A stretch of DNA of 64,000 nt from assembly GCF_000829375.1 (NCBI RefSeq), contig NZ_AP014624.1:434001-498000 (forward strand), read 5' to 3'. This document shows, in pieces, positions 26,720 to 34,251 of this stretch. The notes below the pieces were generated by a model. That model saw only the letters and a list, made by a program, of their open reading frames with translations, did not search any database and was not told the origin of the DNA. The number at the start of each line of letters is the position of its first letter. The stretch's first letter is position 1. The DNA comes from Chryseobacterium sp. StRB126. Its GTDB lineage: Bacteria > Bacteroidota > Bacteroidia > Flavobacteriales > Weeksellaceae. Both the position numbers and the translations under genes were made by a program.

Positions 26720-27226
26720 ATGATAGCTACAGAAAGATTAATTTTAAGAAAACCTGTAAAAGAAGATTTTGAAAGATTCTTCGAAATTAATCATGACCCT
26801 CAAACCAATATCCATAATCCTGGCGGACCGATGAGTTTTGAAAAAGCAGAAGGTACATTTACCAGAATGCTTGATCATTGGGAAACCTATCATTTTGGAA
26901 GCTGGGCAATTGCTGAAAAGGACAGCCCTGAGAATGTAATAGGTTTTGGAGGACTGAGCTACAGACTTTATGGAGAAGAAGAAAAATTGAATTTAGGCTA
27001 TCGTTTTGCTTCCCAGGCATGGGGGAAAGGATACGCCACAGAATTCACAAAGAAAGTTATAGATCTGGGATTTAATGAGGGCAATGAAGAAGATATCTTT
27101 GCCATTGTACGCCCCAGCAATATAGCTTCTGTTAAAGTTTTGGAAAAGGCAGGTATGATCAAAATCGGGACGCTAAATGACGTTCCTGGTCAGCCTGAAA
27201 GTTTAGTATATAGAATTCAAAAATAA
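26720..27226 (+). CDS. GNAT-family N-acetyltransferase (RimJ/RimL type) within the suf operon
   Basis: A 168-residue acetyltransferase of the Acetyltransf_3 group. It opens IATERLILRKPVKEDFERFF and shows the acetyl-CoA region GYRFASQAWGKGYATEF (about 94-110), followed by VRPSNIASVKVLEKAGM (about 129-145), as in RimJ/RimL-like enzymes. Its substrate cannot be told; relatives acetylate ribosomal-protein N-termini or small amines. It lies between sufB (8-base gap) and sufC (18-base gap) on the same strand, so it is very likely co-expressed with SUF although it is not a known SUF component. Confidence 0.88.
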   Translation: MIATERLILRKPVKEDFERFFEINHDPQTNIHNPGGPMSFEKAEGTFTRMLDHWETYHFGSWAIAEKDSPENVIGFGGLSYRLYGEEEKLNLGYRFASQAWGKGYATEFTKKVIDLGFNEGNEEDIFAIVRPSNIASVKVLEKAGMIKIGTLNDVPGQPESLVYRIQK

Positions 27227-27244
27227 TTTGTTTAAGCAAATAAA

Positions 27245-27988
27245 ATGTTAGAAATTAAAAACCTTCACGCCAAAATTGAAGATGGCGCAGAAATATTAAA
27301 AGGGATTAACCTTGAAATAAAACCAGGAGAAGTTCACGCTATTATGGGGCCAAACGGAGCTGGTAAGTCTACCCTTTCTTCTGTAATCGCAGGAAAAGAG
27401 GATTACGAAGTGACAGGTGGAGAGATTCTTTTTCAAGGAGAAGATATCATTGAAGATGCACCGGAGGACAGAGCACACAAAGGAATCTTTCTATCTTTCC
27501 AGTATCCAGTGGAAATTCCAGGAGTTTCTGTAACGAACTTCATCAAAGCTGCTTTAAACGAAACAAGAAAAGCAAACGGATTAGCAGAAATGCCTGCAAA
27601 AGAAATGCTTGCATTAATCCGTGAAAAATCTGAAAAATTAGGAATCAAAAAAGATTTCCTTTCAAGATCACTAAACGAAGGATTCTCCGGAGGTGAAAAG
27701 AAAAGAAACGAGATCTTCCAGATGATGATGCTTAACCCTAAATTGGCTATTCTGGACGAAACAGATTCAGGATTAGATATCGATGCATTAAGAATTGTTG
27801 CTGACGGGGTAAATGCTTTTAAAAACGAAGGAAATGCAGTTCTTTTGATTACACACTATCAAAGATTGCTTAACTATATTCAACCTGACTTCGTTCACGT
27901 TTTAGCTAACGGAAAAATTATCAAAACAGGTGATAAATCTTTAGCATTAGAGCTTGAAGAAAAAGGGTACGACTGGCTTTTAAATTAA
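27245..27988 (+). CDS. sufC: Fe-S cluster assembly ATPase SufC
   Basis: A 247-residue ABC-type ATPase that drives the SufBCD scaffold. Walker A is GPNGAGKST (about 35-43), the signature is [11 protein letters not shown] (about 148-158), and Walker B with D-loop is [14 protein letters not shown] (about 170-183), all as in SufC. No transmembrane partner is expected. Its TAA ends at 27988, which is also the first base of the left 33-bp arm of the inverted-repeat cassette that separates it from sufD. Confidence 0.97.
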   Translation: MLEIKNLHAKIEDGAEILKGINLEIKPGEVHAIMGPNGAGKSTLSSVIAGKEDYEVTGGEILFQGEDIIEDAPEDRAHKGIFLSFQYPVEIPGVSVTNFIKAALNETRKANGLAEMPAKEMLALIREKSEKLGIKKDFLSRSLNEGFSGGEKKRNEIFQMMMLNPKLAILDETDSGLDIDALRIVADGVNAFKNEGNAVLLITHYQRLLNYIQPDFVHVLANGKIIKTGDKSLALELEEKGYDWLLN

Positions 27989-28020
27989 TTTGAAATTTAA
28001 TATTTGAGATTTGAAATTAT
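27988..28020 (+). repeat. Left arm of 33-bp inverted repeat flanking the four-helix-bundle cassette
   Basis: This arm begins at the last base of the sufC stop and ends with the AT of the cassette gene's ATG. It is the reverse complement of 28408-28440 at 31 of 33 positions, with mismatches at arm positions 12 and 14. The arms would form a 31-pair stem around a 387-base loop in the mRNA. Confidence 0.85.
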
Positions 28021-28411
28021 GGCAACAATAAATAACTTTGAAGATTTAGACATATGGAAAAAATCCAGAGAGTTATGCCAAAAAATTTTTATCTCACTAA
28101 TACAAAATTCAAATTGCAGTCAAAATATTAAAAATCAAATCGACCGTTCATCCGCTTCTGTCATGGATAACCTTGCAGAAGGTTTTGAAAGGGAGGGAAA
28201 TAAAGAGTTTATTAACTTTCTATCAATGTCAAAAGGTTCATGTGGTGAAGTAAGATCACAATTAGTCAGAGCATTTGATAGAAATTTCATTAACGAACAT
28301 GAATTTAATGATTTGAAAAAAGATTATGCGGATTTATCAAAAATGATTTCAGGATTTATGAAGTATTTAAAAACTATCGAACATAATGGAAATAAGTTTA
28401 ACCGTCTATAA
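28019..28411 (+). CDS. Four-helix-bundle protein of the 23S rRNA intervening-sequence (S23/IVP) family
   Basis: A 130-residue all-helical protein. It opens NFEDLDIWKKSRELCQKI and carries QIDRSSASVMDNLAEGFERE (about 41-60), then FLSMSKGSCGEVRSQLVRAFDR, the hallmarks of the S23/four-helix-bundle family. Genes of this family were first seen inside intervening sequences of 23S rRNA genes and are related to the Avd accessory protein of diversity-generating retroelements. The ATG at 28019 is used rather than an in-frame TTG at 28004, because family members begin with a few residues before the DL.IW motif. The gene is bracketed by a near-perfect 33-bp inverted repeat and interrupts sufC-sufD. By eye it is more AT-rich than the suf genes, consistent with acquisition. 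Confidence 0.9.
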   Translation: MATINNFEDLDIWKKSRELCQKIFISLIQNSNCSQNIKNQIDRSSASVMDNLAEGFEREGNKEFINFLSMSKGSCGEVRSQLVRAFDRNFINEHEFNDLKKDYADLSKMISGFMKYLKTIEHNGNKFNRL

Positions 28412-28440
28412 TTTCAAATCTCAAATTTCAAATTTCAAAT
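28408..28440 (+). repeat. Right arm of 33-bp inverted repeat flanking the four-helix-bundle cassette
   Basis: It contains the TAA of the cassette gene (28409-28411) and ends 5 bases before the sufD ATG. It is built from short repeated TTTCAAAT-type units and pairs with 27988-28020. Confidence 0.85.
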
Positions 28441-28445
28441 AAACA

Positions 28446-29753
28446 ATGAGTTTAAAAGAACAAATCATCGAAAACCATAATGAGTTTTTGGAGAGCCTTC
28501 GTCACAGATTTTTGGATGACGATAGAAAAGCCGCTCTTCAGAAGTTTGAAGGTATTGGTTTTCCGACAAAAAAAGACGAAGAATATAAATATACCAATCT
28601 AAAGGAGATCACGGAAAAAAGCTACAACTTTTTCCCGAAAGAAAACCACAACATCACCAAAGAGCAGTTTGATGAATTGCACCTTGGTGAAGAAAATTTT
28701 GATTGGATTGTTTTTGTAAACGGTAAGCTTCATAAAGAATTATCAAAAGTTTCTATTGAAAATGTAGAGTTCCTTTCATTCAATTACGCATTGAATGATG
28801 ACAAACATAAAGAGGTATTTGAAAAGTATTTCAATACAATTGCTTCTAAAGATTTAGCTTTCACGAATTTAAATCTTGCCTACTGCAAGTATGGTTTCTT
28901 TTTGAAAGTTCCTAAAAATGTAGTGATTGAAAAACCAATTCATGTTTTCTACATTTCTCAGAATCAGGATGAAAATACATTCTACAATACAAGAAATTTA
29001 TTAATCGTAGAAGAAGGAGCTAAAGTTGAGGTTATTGAAAGCCACCACAATTTTGATGACACTTATGTGTTCACCAACTCTGTAACTGAGATTTTCACTT
29101 ACCCAAATGCAAAAGCAGACTGGCATAAACTTCAGAACGATAACAATACTTCTTACCTTGTAGACAATACCTTTGCAAGACAGGAGAAAGACAGTTTAAC
29201 CACTGTAAATACCTTCTCTTTCGGAGGAAAACTGGTAAGAAACAACCTTGATTTTATCCAGAATGGATCGAATATCAATTCATTCATGAACGGGATCACA
29301 ATTATCGGAAAGGATCAGTTGGTAGACCACCATACAGCGGTTCACCACAACTTCCCTAACTGCGAAAGTTATCAGAACTACAAAGGAATCTTCGATGGGA
29401 ATGCCCACGGAGTTTTCAACGGAAAAGTTTTTGTTGATAAAATTGCTCAGAAAACCAATGCTTACCAGCAGAACAATAACGTCTTGCTAAGTGAAGGAGC
29501 AAGTATTGATACTAAGCCTCAGTTAGAGATCTTTGCAGACGATGTAAAATGTTCTCACGGATGTACAGTAGGCCAGCTTAATGAAGATGCCCTGTTCTAT
29601 TTAAGAGCAAGAGGTATCTCTAAAAAAGAAGCTCAGGCGCTACTTCTATATGCTTTTGCTAATGATGCAATGCAGAATATCGATATTGAGCCTCTAAAAG
29701 AAAAGATTTCAAAGCTTTTGGCTGAAAAACTGGAAGTAGATATAGAATTTTAA
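28446..29753 (+). CDS. sufD: Fe-S cluster assembly protein SufD
   Basis: A 435-residue partner of SufB in the SufBC2D scaffold. Features are GFPTKKDEEYKYTNLKEI near 38-55, the beta-helix core with LIVEEGAKVEVIESH (about 181-195), DHHTAVHHNFPNCES (about 297-311), and the C-terminal CSHGCTVGQLNEDALFYLRARG, which holds the conserved Cys/His used at the SufB-SufD interface. It follows the inverted-repeat cassette by 5 bases. It is the last suf gene here; no sufS or sufE gene is in this window. Confidence 0.96.
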   Translation: MSLKEQIIENHNEFLESLRHRFLDDDRKAALQKFEGIGFPTKKDEEYKYTNLKEITEKSYNFFPKENHNITKEQFDELHLGEENFDWIVFVNGKLHKELSKVSIENVEFLSFNYALNDDKHKEVFEKYFNTIASKDLAFTNLNLAYCKYGFFLKVPKNVVIEKPIHVFYISQNQDENTFYNTRNLLIVEEGAKVEVIESHHNFDDTYVFTNSVTEIFTYPNAKADWHKLQNDNNTSYLVDNTFARQEKDSLTTVNTFSFGGKLVRNNLDFIQNGSNINSFMNGITIIGKDQLVDHHTAVHHNFPNCESYQNYKGIFDGNAHGVFNGKVFVDKIAQKTNAYQQNNNVLLSEGASIDTKPQLEIFADDVKCSHGCTVGQLNEDALFYLRARGISKKEAQALLLYAFANDAMQNIDIEPLKEKISKLLAEKLEVDIEF

Positions 29754-29772
29754 TCGTTATATATTGATACGT

Positions 29773-29802
29773 AAAAAGCACTTCATTTTGAAGTGCTTTT
29801 TT
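29773..29802. terminator. Bidirectional terminator after sufD
   Basis: A 13-bp perfect stem, AAAAAGCACTTCA (29773-29785) and TGAAGTGCTTTTT (29789-29801), with a 3-base loop. A and T tracts on both sides suit both sufD and the convergent DUF3078 gene. Confidence 0.9.
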
Positions 29803-29822
29803 ACTGTTTTATCCCTTTGAAA

Positions 29823-30746
29823 TTATTTTTTAAACCAGCTTTGGTTGTCTTTATTTTCTGAACGTTTCTTTCCGTTATCAAAATTATACGCCAAACCTAC
29901 TCCTAATGTCTGTTTCAACTGTGTTTTCCAAATCTGATTGTGATCATATAACAGATCCAGTGTTACATTGGTAGAAATATATTTATTGATCTTCATACTT
30001 AGCACTCCGCTATATCCAAGAACTAACCTTTCCGGGTGATCCAGATAGTTTGAAAATACGGAAGCTGTATTAAGCAAAGTAATGTTCTCCATAATTTTTA
30101 GCTTATACATTGCTGTTCCCAAGAAACCGAATTGGAAAAGAGAAGAATCTCCATCATTTTTAAGCCCGTAAGTTCCTGCTTTTTGAAGGTCTTCATCTAA
30201 CACAAAAGTCCATCTGGCATTTGCAGGACGTAATGTCACAGTCAAATTATCATTTGGACGGTAGGTAACCCCTGCTCCAACGCTTAGATAACCTGGTGCC
30301 ATAAAGTTTGAGATTTTCTTTGCATCGGGATTGTTACCATCTTCATAACCTGGAGCAAATTGAGTCTGAAGACCAACACCTCCAGAGATATACCAGTGTT
30401 TAGCAAACTCTCTCCCATAGTTTGTAGACAAGTTAATAACATCCTGAGTTTTTCTTACTCCGGTACCTTGTGTATTGTTTTGTCCGTAGCCAAGAATAAT
30501 AATATTTTCCCAAAGATCTTTCCCTTTTTCATAAGTAAGGTTGTAATTGACGCCGGCAAGCCATCCTACGTTGTTGGCTCCACCCCCAACCCAATTGGAG
30601 AAAGCAGCCTGATTAAGCATTAAAGTATTTTGTCCCTGGATAGACCAGGCTTTAACTGTGTCTGTTGCGGGAGCACCCGTTTTTGCTTCCTGAGCCATAG
30701 TCAAAGCTCCAAAAGAAACAGAAGCGATCAATAAAACTTTTTTCAT
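29823..30746 (-). CDS. DUF3078 domain-containing outer-membrane-type protein (copy 1)
   Basis: A 307-residue exported protein (signal 1-18, ending TMAQ) of the Bacteroidota DUF3078 family. It begins with the typical NQAAFSNWVGGGANNVGWLA segment (about 44-63) and continues as alternating amphipathic strands (YKLKIMENITLLNTASVFSNY and similar), which suggests a small outer-membrane beta barrel ending in an aromatic-rich SWFKK. Function unknown. It has a near-twin, with by eye about three quarters of residues shared, directly upstream at 30975-31901. Each copy has its own promoter, and a terminator lies between them. Confidence 0.88.
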   Translation of the reverse strand: MKKVLLIASVSFGALTMAQEAKTGAPATDTVKAWSIQGQNTLMLNQAAFSNWVGGGANNVGWLAGVNYNLTYEKGKDLWENIIILGYGQNNTQGTGVRKTQDVINLSTNYGREFAKHWYISGGVGLQTQFAPGYEDGNNPDAKKISNFMAPGYLSVGAGVTYRPNDNLTVTLRPANARWTFVLDEDLQKAGTYGLKNDGDSSLFQFGFLGTAMYKLKIMENITLLNTASVFSNYLDHPERLVLGYSGVLSMKINKYISTNVTLDLLYDHNQIWKTQLKQTLGVGLAYNFDNGKKRSENKDNQSWFKK

Positions 30747-30762
30747 AATTAACGATTTCCTA

Positions 30763-30790
30763 CAAATGTATAAATAATAATTTACGCCAA
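30763..30790 (-). promoter_or_regulatory. Promoter of DUF3078 copy 1
   Basis: On the minus strand, TTG (30790-30788), 17 bases, TACATTTG (30770-30763). The leader to the ATG at 30746 is about 10-12 bases. Confidence 0.6.
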
Positions 30791-30925
30791 GATAAAACTC
30801 ACATTAAAATGAATTGAATTCAGACGTTTTCATCAACATAAAACAATGAGAATAAAACCTTTAAAGTACCATTTCTAGCATAGCAAACTTAAAACAACTT
30901 AAATTCAATATCTTTAAAATCAAAA

Positions 30926-30949
30926 AAGCGCCTCGTTATTGAAGCGCTT
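30926..30949 (-). terminator. Terminator after DUF3078 copy 2
   Basis: GAAGCGCTT and AAGCGCCTC (plus-strand order reversed) form a 9-bp stem with one G-U pair and a 6-base loop. T-rich minus-strand sequence follows at 30922-30927. Confidence 0.65.
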
Positions 30950-30974
30950 CTAAAATTGAATTATTATTGATAAT

Positions 30975-31901
30975 TTATTTTTTAATCCACCATTGGCTGT
31001 CTTTACGATCAGAACGTTTTACCCCGTTATCCAGCGTGTAAGCAAAGCCAATTCCCAGCGTTTGCTTTAACTGTGTTTTTTCAATCTGGTTATGGTCATA
31101 CAATAAATCTAGTGAAATATTAGATGAAATATATTTATTAACCTTCAGATTCAGAAGTGCTCCATAAGCCAAAACCAATCTATCAGGACGATCCAGATAA
31201 TTTGAAAAGACTGAAGCTGTATTGGTTAAGTAAATATCCTCCATAATTTTAAACTTATAAATAGCCGTTCCCAGAAAACCGAATTGTAGCAATGAAGTAG
31301 CTCCATCACTTTTCAAACCGTAATTTCCGGCAAGCTGAAGATCTTTATCCAGTACAAATGTCCATCTGCCGTTGGTAGGGCGTAACGTTACGGTTAAGTC
31401 ATCATTCGGTCTGTACGTGATACCTATACCGGCGTTCATATAACCCGGGGCCATAAAGTTTGAGATTTTTTTCGCTTCAGGATTATTGCCGTCTTCATAT
31501 CCCGGAGCAAACTGAGACTGTAAACCAGCTCCTAAAGAGAGATACCAGCTTTTGGAAAACTTTCGCCCGTAGTTGGTAGAAACGTTGATAACGTCCTGGG
31601 TTTTTCTTATTCCTAACCCTTTGGTATCATTCTGCCCATAACCAAGAATAATAATATTTTCCCAAAGATCATTATCTTTTTCATAGGTAATATTATAATT
31701 GATGCCAGCAAGCCAACCTACGTTATTGGCTCCACCTCCTACCCAATTCGAAAAGGCTGCCTGATTAATCATTACAGTGTTTTTTCCTAACACTGACCAG
31801 TATTTTACGGTGTCTACTACTACGGAATCTTTTTTTAATTCTTCTTGTGCACTTGCATCAATCCCAATAAACATGGAAAGAATCAATAAAAACTTCTTCA
31901 T
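30975..31901 (-). CDS. DUF3078 domain-containing outer-membrane-type protein (copy 2)
   Basis: A 308-residue paralog of the adjacent gene at 29823-30746, with the same order of segments: signal peptide (1-18, ending ASAQ), NQAAFSNWVGGGANNVGWLA, WENIIILGYGQND, FAPGYEDGNNP, then repeated beta strands and a C-terminal WWIKK. Differences cluster in the signal peptide and first 40 residues. Tandem duplication is the simplest explanation. Function unknown; the strand pattern suggests an outer-membrane barrel. Confidence 0.88.
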   Translation of the reverse strand: MKKFLLILSMFIGIDASAQEELKKDSVVVDTVKYWSVLGKNTVMINQAAFSNWVGGGANNVGWLAGINYNITYEKDNDLWENIIILGYGQNDTKGLGIRKTQDVINVSTNYGRKFSKSWYLSLGAGLQSQFAPGYEDGNNPEAKKISNFMAPGYMNAGIGITYRPNDDLTVTLRPTNGRWTFVLDKDLQLAGNYGLKSDGATSLLQFGFLGTAIYKFKIMEDIYLTNTASVFSNYLDRPDRLVLAYGALLNLKVNKYISSNISLDLLYDHNQIEKTQLKQTLGIGFAYTLDNGVKRSDRKDSQWWIKK

Positions 31902-31922
31902 TACTCTAAATAATTTTCAATG

Positions 31923-31930
31923 CAAAAATA
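31923..31930 (-). promoter_or_regulatory. -7 element of DUF3078 copy 2
   Basis: The minus strand reads TATTTTTG at 31930-31923. A TTG lies 22 bases further upstream (31955-31953), at the long end of the accepted spacing. Confidence 0.45.
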
Positions 31931-32150
31931 TTAATATAATTTTTTTAAAATGCAAATTTTCCCTTAAACAATACACTTTTTTAGGTTTCAACCTGCTGAC
32001 AACAAAATACTTCAATACAATCAATGCCAAAATAATAGGTTCAAAAATTAAATTTGATACCTTTTGTCTTAAAATCAGAGGTGCAGAAATGGTTTCATCG
32101 ACAAATTTTCCGACATTTATCATTGGCTTTTGATTTGACGTACACTCTCC

Positions 32151-32918
32151 ATGTTTAAAAATATAATTTCCAAAAGAGCGATTTTATACCCTTTGCTGAT
32201 GCTATCTGCAATGTGGTTCGGATTTTTTTTACAAATGCAGGGCTTTTTTGGAAGTTGCTTCGGAGCCATTATTCCTCTAGTTCCTGAAGGACTGCTGGGA
32301 ATCCTTACGTCTCCTCTTTTACATGGCAATACAGACCATATTATAGGAAATTCTATTCCCATTGCAGCATTAATGTTTCTTCTCTATCAGTTCTATCCAT
32401 TGGTCGCCAATAAAGTTTTTTTTATCGGGTGGATAGCAACAGGGCTTTTGGTTTGGCTTCTACCTCCTATTGATATTATGACTGGTGAATATATGTACAC
32501 CTGTACCATTGGAGCCAGTGGTGTTGTCTATGTATTAGCATTTTTTCTCTTCTTCAGTGGAGTTTTTAAATGGAATACGAAACTTTTGACCATTTCCTTA
32601 CTCGTTGTCTTATATTATGGAAGTTTAGTATGGGGCATGCTTCCCGAAGAACTGTTCTATAATATGCAGGAACCTAGCAAAATCTCATGGCAGGCTCACC
32701 TTTCCGGAGCCGTTGTTGGCAGTATCATCGCATTTGCTTTTAAAAATGTAGGGGAGAAAAAGAAGAAATTTATCTGGGAATACCCTAATTACTACAGTGA
32801 AAAAGATGATAAACTATGGCAGGAATACAAGGAAAATCACCCGGAAGACTTCATGGAACTTCCCTATAAAAAAAGAGATGATATTTGGGATCATTTGGAT
32901 GAATTAAGAAGAAAATAA
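32151..32918 (+). CDS. Rhomboid family intramembrane serine protease
   Basis: A 255-residue membrane protease with about six helices. The catalytic dyad is visible: Ser123 in TIGASGVVY and His183 in SWQAHLSGAVVGS. The preceding helix has HGNTDHIIGNS (about 58-68), the HxxxHxxxN-like rhomboid motif. A charged cytosolic C-terminus (about 200-255: KKKFIWEYPNYYSEKDD and KKRDDIWDHLDEL) follows the core. Substrate unknown. It lies 33 bases upstream of dprA, which also has its own -7 element. Confidence 0.93.
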   Translation: MFKNIISKRAILYPLLMLSAMWFGFFLQMQGFFGSCFGAIIPLVPEGLLGILTSPLLHGNTDHIIGNSIPIAALMFLLYQFYPLVANKVFFIGWIATGLLVWLLPPIDIMTGEYMYTCTIGASGVVYVLAFFLFFSGVFKWNTKLLTISLLVVLYYGSLVWGMLPEELFYNMQEPSKISWQAHLSGAVVGSIIAFAFKNVGEKKKKFIWEYPNYYSEKDDKLWQEYKENHPEDFMELPYKKRDDIWDHLDELRRK

Positions 32919-32930
32919 AACTTATTTCAT

Positions 32931-32938
32931 TACATTTG
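32931..32938 (+). promoter_or_regulatory. -7 element in front of dprA
   Basis: TACATTTG fits TAnnTTTG and lies 13 bases before the dprA ATG, so dprA may also be transcribed on its own. No -33 TTG is seen. Confidence 0.4.
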
Positions 32939-32951
32939 ATAAAAAACACAC

Positions 32952-34061
32952 ATGATCTCCGAAGAATATTTATATGCTATCGCTTTACGCGAAAGCAGCC
33001 AAATTGGTGATATCAATTTTCACAAACTTGTAAGAACCTTTGGAACTGCAGAAAATGCATGGAAAAAGGCAAAAAAAGAATATAAAAAACTAGAGGGGAT
33101 TGGCCCAAAAACGGTTGCTGATATTGGAAATGAGAACCATCTTAGGTTTGCAGAAAAAGAACTTAAATTTTGCGAAAAGAACAATATCCGGATCAGAGTA
33201 AGGCACCTTAATGAGACTCCCACTCTTCTAAATGAATGCATAGATGCACCTTCTATCCTCTACCAAAAAGGAAACATTGACGATTCACTTCTAAAAATAA
33301 GCATTGTTGGAACCCGAAATATGACTTCTTATGGGAAACAGTTTATTGGAGACTTTTTTGAAGCTACCCAATACACCCAATATGTCTCTGTAAGCGGCCT
33401 TGCTTTAGGAATAGACAAAGAAGTTCATGAACAATCTATCCAAAATCAAAAACCAACCATTGCTGTTCTTGCTCATGGTTTCGAATTTTTATATCCTGCT
33501 AAAAACAGAAAACTTTCAGAGAAAATTCTTCAGGAAGGTGGTGTTTTATTAACTGAATTTAATTCAACAAGAAAACCGGATCGGGAAAACTTTATTCAGA
33601 GAAATAGAATTGTGGCTGGACTTTCTCCTGCAACTATTGTAGTGGAAACAGGATTTGGAGGAGGATCTGTAAGCACTGCGGCATTTGCCAATGATTATAA
33701 CAGAGAGGTCTTTGCACTTCCCGGAAAAATAACCGATGTTCATAGCCAAGGATGTAATCAATTGATTTTGCAGAACAAAGCGACAGCCATTTCAACCATC
33801 CAAGATCTGATAAGTATGCTTGGCTTCAATAATCCAAAAGAAAAAATTGCTGAGCTTTTTCCTTACAGTGAAACAACAATACAATTAACTGAAAATCAGG
33901 AAAATATTTATCAATTCATCAAACAGAATCCACAAATTTCTCTGGACAATCTTGCAGAGGAAATTAACCTTCCTTCACACAAAATTTTACCTATAATTTT
34001 AGAATTAGAACTTTTAGGGAAAGTAAAATCATTTTCCGGGAGGCAATTTATCGCAATTTAA
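32952..34061 (+). CDS. dprA: DNA-processing protein DprA (Smf)
   Basis: A 369-residue protein that loads RecA on incoming single-stranded DNA during natural transformation. An N-terminal helix-hairpin-helix/SAM-like region (about 1-75, LEGIGPKTVADIG) is followed by the Rossmann-like core with VGTRNMTSYGKQF (about 118-130), VSGLALGIDKEVHE, VLAHGFEFLYPAKN, NRIVAGLSPATIVVE and ALPGKITDVHSQGCNQLI. A C-terminal winged-helix domain (about 300-369) ends the protein. Full length. It suggests competence for DNA uptake, although no uptake genes are in this window. Confidence 0.95.
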   Translation: MISEEYLYAIALRESSQIGDINFHKLVRTFGTAENAWKKAKKEYKKLEGIGPKTVADIGNENHLRFAEKELKFCEKNNIRIRVRHLNETPTLLNECIDAPSILYQKGNIDDSLLKISIVGTRNMTSYGKQFIGDFFEATQYTQYVSVSGLALGIDKEVHEQSIQNQKPTIAVLAHGFEFLYPAKNRKLSEKILQEGGVLLTEFNSTRKPDRENFIQRNRIVAGLSPATIVVETGFGGGSVSTAAFANDYNREVFALPGKITDVHSQGCNQLILQNKATAISTIQDLISMLGFNNPKEKIAELFPYSETTIQLTENQENIYQFIKQNPQISLDNLAEEINLPSHKILPIILELELLGKVKSFSGRQFIAI

Positions 34062-34195
34062 GAATTAACGATTTCTTAATACTGCATTATTTCATACATA
34101 ACATTTAATTTTTAATAAATTTTAATCATAAATTATCAATTTAATAATATTTCAAGACATTATTATTTAATTTTCAACAATGTTAAAATAGAGTG

Positions 34196-34225
34196 TTGTG
34201 AATCTTGAAAAAAAAATTAAATTTG
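34196..34225 (+). promoter_or_regulatory. Consensus promoter of gdhA
   Basis: TTG (34196-34198), exactly 19 bases, TAAATTTG (34218-34225): identical in form to the promoter at 18149. The leader is about 22 bases. Confidence 0.75.
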
Positions 34226-34251
34226 TTGACAATAATATTCAACCTTAATAT

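Noticed and set aside
31777..32133. 118-codon plus-strand frame between the DUF3078 gene and rhomboid gene
   Set aside because: It starts within the DUF3078 coding region on the opposite strand, and its product has no signal, domain or promoter. The gap 31902-32150 holds only the DUF3078 promoter.
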